NCBI RefSeq assembly: GCF_000166135.1 | Contig: NC_014666.1 | Coordinates: 372,001 to 436,000, forward strand | Reading direction: 5' to 3' | DNA: 64,000 nt | Source: Pseudofrankia inefficax | Lineage (GTDB): Bacteria; Actinomycetota; Actinomycetes; Frankiales; Frankiaceae | Shown here: piece after piece, positions 62,841-64,000 of the stretch | How the letters are laid out: each line of letters begins with the position of its first letter | Numbering within the stretch: the stretch's first letter is position 1 | Notes under the pieces: model-generated | Databases searched by the model: none | The model's input: only the letters and a program-made list of their open reading frames with translations | What the model was told of the DNA's origin: nothing | Translations under genes and position numbers: made by a program

Positions 62841-63087
62841 GCATACCTCCAGGTCAACCGGTGGGAACCAGCGGACGCCTATGCGTCGCGGGCGGCTCGC
62901 GGACCGGGTCGAACCGGTCCGAATCGGCCCGGGGCGCACACGCTACTGATGGCCGTGCGCCATTCAAGACCGCGTGGGCAGGTTTGTGCCGCCGTGGTGT
63001 CGCGAACGGCCGTCGCGTTTGCGGGAGAGGGCGATTGTTCGGCTGGGCCCGCGCGTCAAGCGCGGCGGGCTCAGTCTCGCGGCGGGC

Positions 63088-63825
63088 TCAGCCGTCGTGG
63101 CGGGGCGGGTTGGCGGACGGGCGGATGAGGCCGGTCTCGTAGGCGAAGACGACGGCCTGGACGCGGTCGCGCAGCTCCAGCTTGGCCAGGATGCGGCCGA
63201 CGTGCGTCTTGACGGTCGCCTCGGACAGGACGAGCCGGGCCGCGATCTCGGCGTTCGACAGCCCGGCCGCGACCTCCCCGAGCACGTCGCGCTCCCGGTC
63301 GGTGAGGCGGTCGAGCCGATCGGTTCCGGCGGTGCGCCGGTTGGCGACACGGCCGGCCGGTCGGTCGGGACCGCCGTCCGCCGAGGCGTCCGGGTCGGGC
63401 AGATGGTGCGCGAAGGCGTCCAGAAGGCGTCGGGTGACGTTCGGAGCGACGACGGCGTCGCCCGCGGCGACCGTGCGGATCGCGGTGAGAAGGTCGGCCG
63501 GCGGCACGTCCTTGAGCAGGAAGCCGCTTGCCCCGGCGCGCAGGCCGGCCAGCACGTACTGGTCCAGGTCGAACGTCGTCAGGATCAGCACCCGGGACAC
63601 GCCGCCCGCGGCGGCGATCCGTCTGGTCGCCTCGATGCCGTCGACACCGGGCATCCGGACGTCCATCACCACGACGTCGGGGGAGAGTTCGGCGGCCAGC
63701 GCCGCGGCGGCGGCTCCGTCGCCGGCCTCGCCGACGACCCTCAGGTCCGGCTGCGACTCGATCACCATCCGGAATCCCATCCGCAGCAGCGGCTGGTCGT
63801 CCACGAGCAGCACGGTGATCGTCAT
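63088..63825 (-). CDS. NarL/LuxR-family response regulator
   Basis: The 245-residue regulator has a receiver domain (phospho-acceptor Asp55 in VVMDVRMPGVDG; acidic Asp9-Asp10; Lys in LLKDVPPADLL) and a C-terminal LuxR-type helix-turn-helix (LTDRERDVLGEVAAGLSNAEIAARLVLSEATVKTHVGRIL). The linker between (about 145-175) is long and Arg/Asp-rich. The ATG at 63825 overlaps the stop of an upstream kinase gene (ATGA), so this is a normal kinase-regulator pair. Confidence 0.95.
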   Translation of the reverse strand: MTITVLLVDDQPLLRMGFRMVIESQPDLRVVGEAGDGAAAAALAAELSPDVVVMDVRMPGVDGIEATRRIAAAGGVSRVLILTTFDLDQYVLAGLRAGASGFLLKDVPPADLLTAIRTVAAGDAVVAPNVTRRLLDAFAHHLPDPDASADGGPDRPAGRVANRRTAGTDRLDRLTDRERDVLGEVAAGLSNAEIAARLVLSEATVKTHVGRILAKLELRDRVQAVVFAYETGLIRPSANPPRHDG

Positions 63826-64000
63826 GGGCGCGGGGCTCCCTCGGAGTATCGACTCGCCTCAGTCCCCGGCGGCGTGGCGACCGCGCGTGCCGGCGGCACT
63901 TCAGGCGCCTGGCCGGTCGCCGCGACCGGTGGCGGTCCCGCCGGGGCGACGATGCGCGCGGCCACCCGCCACCCGCCGGCCCCGGGGCCGGCGACGAGCG
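63822..64000 (-). CDS. Histidine kinase, C-terminal part (partial at window end)
   Basis: The minus-strand frame from the window end to 63822 encodes the last 59 residues of a kinase. It reads LVAGPGAGGWRVAARI, the final strand of a HATPase_c domain in NarL-paired kinases, followed by a Pro/Ala-rich tail. The stop overlaps the regulator's ATG (ATGA). Catalytic boxes and sensor domain lie outside the window. Confidence 0.8.
   Translation of the reverse strand, partial: LVAGPGAGGWRVAARIVAPAGPPPVAATGQAPEVPPARAVATPPGTEASRYSEGAPRP

Overview
This is chromosomal DNA of a very high-GC, GTG-start-rich filamentous actinomycete. Protein character and gene order suggest a Frankia-like member of the Frankiaceae; the genus is an inference. 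Most of the window is conserved core chromosome whose order matches blocks known from Streptomyces: folE-ftsH-hpt/tilS-metalloprotease-dacB-ppa, ricT-holB-tmk-topA-hppA-anti-sigma-bldG-helicase-tad, and nth-crp-arsA-arsA-wblA-PBP. No phage, insertion sequence, CRISPR array or rRNA is visible. There are two tRNA genes: Thr(CGT), minus strand, and Pro(CGG), plus strand.

Layout. 0.2-1.4 kb: a small protein plus an XRE/DUF5753 regulator. 1.6-3.9 kb: a HAD phosphatase and hisE-hisG. 4-12 kb (minus): dacB, a zinc metalloprotease, a TilS-Hpt fusion, ftsH and folE, with a divergent ppa. 13-15 kb: a small conserved protein, tRNA-Thr and an orphan OmpR-type regulator. 15-25 kb (minus): ricT, holB, an MFS-thymidylate-kinase-like fusion and topA, interrupted on the plus strand by a RiPP-like precursor gene and a flavin monooxygenase. 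25-30 kb: hppA, an anti-sigma kinase and bldG. 30.5-38.6 kb: a DUF1998 helicase, then a Tad/Flp pilus operon (TadA, fused TadB-TadC, DUF4244, two TadE-like proteins). 39-46 kb: a degenerate Fic protein, holin-like protein, epoxide hydrolase, MarP-like protease, cupredoxin, CoA-type Nudix, nth, a small membrane protein and crp. 46-53 kb: a very large cyclase/AAA/TPR regulator, MBL hydrolase, Nudix, RidA and DUF4177. 53-59 kb: two ArsA ATPases, wblA and a class A PBP with a PASTA domain. 59-64 kb: YqeY, a metallophosphoesterase, tRNA-Pro, a LysE exporter, a lipoprotein and a two-component pair whose kinase runs off the end.

The most unusual part is 16.5-18.4 kb. A 61-residue peptide carries a lasso-type leader (YxxPxLxxxGxFxxxT), but its core is almost only Gly and Trp (27 Gly and 8 Trp in 40 residues). 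The core has no acidic residue, Cys, Ser, Thr or Lys, so known lasso, lanthipeptide or azole chemistry is not possible on it. The next gene encodes a flavin monooxygenase that resembles VioD-type indole hydroxylases. A strong hairpin separates the two. The pair looks like a minimal RiPP system for aromatic, probably tryptophan, oxidation, and it is inserted head-on between the housekeeping genes ricT and holB.

Other notable features are: three copies of a 77-bp palindromic intergenic element with identical spacing; a Tmk domain with a destroyed P-loop; a TilS-Hpt fusion with an internal start; and a Fic-fold protein that has lost its catalytic histidine but keeps the inhibitory motif.
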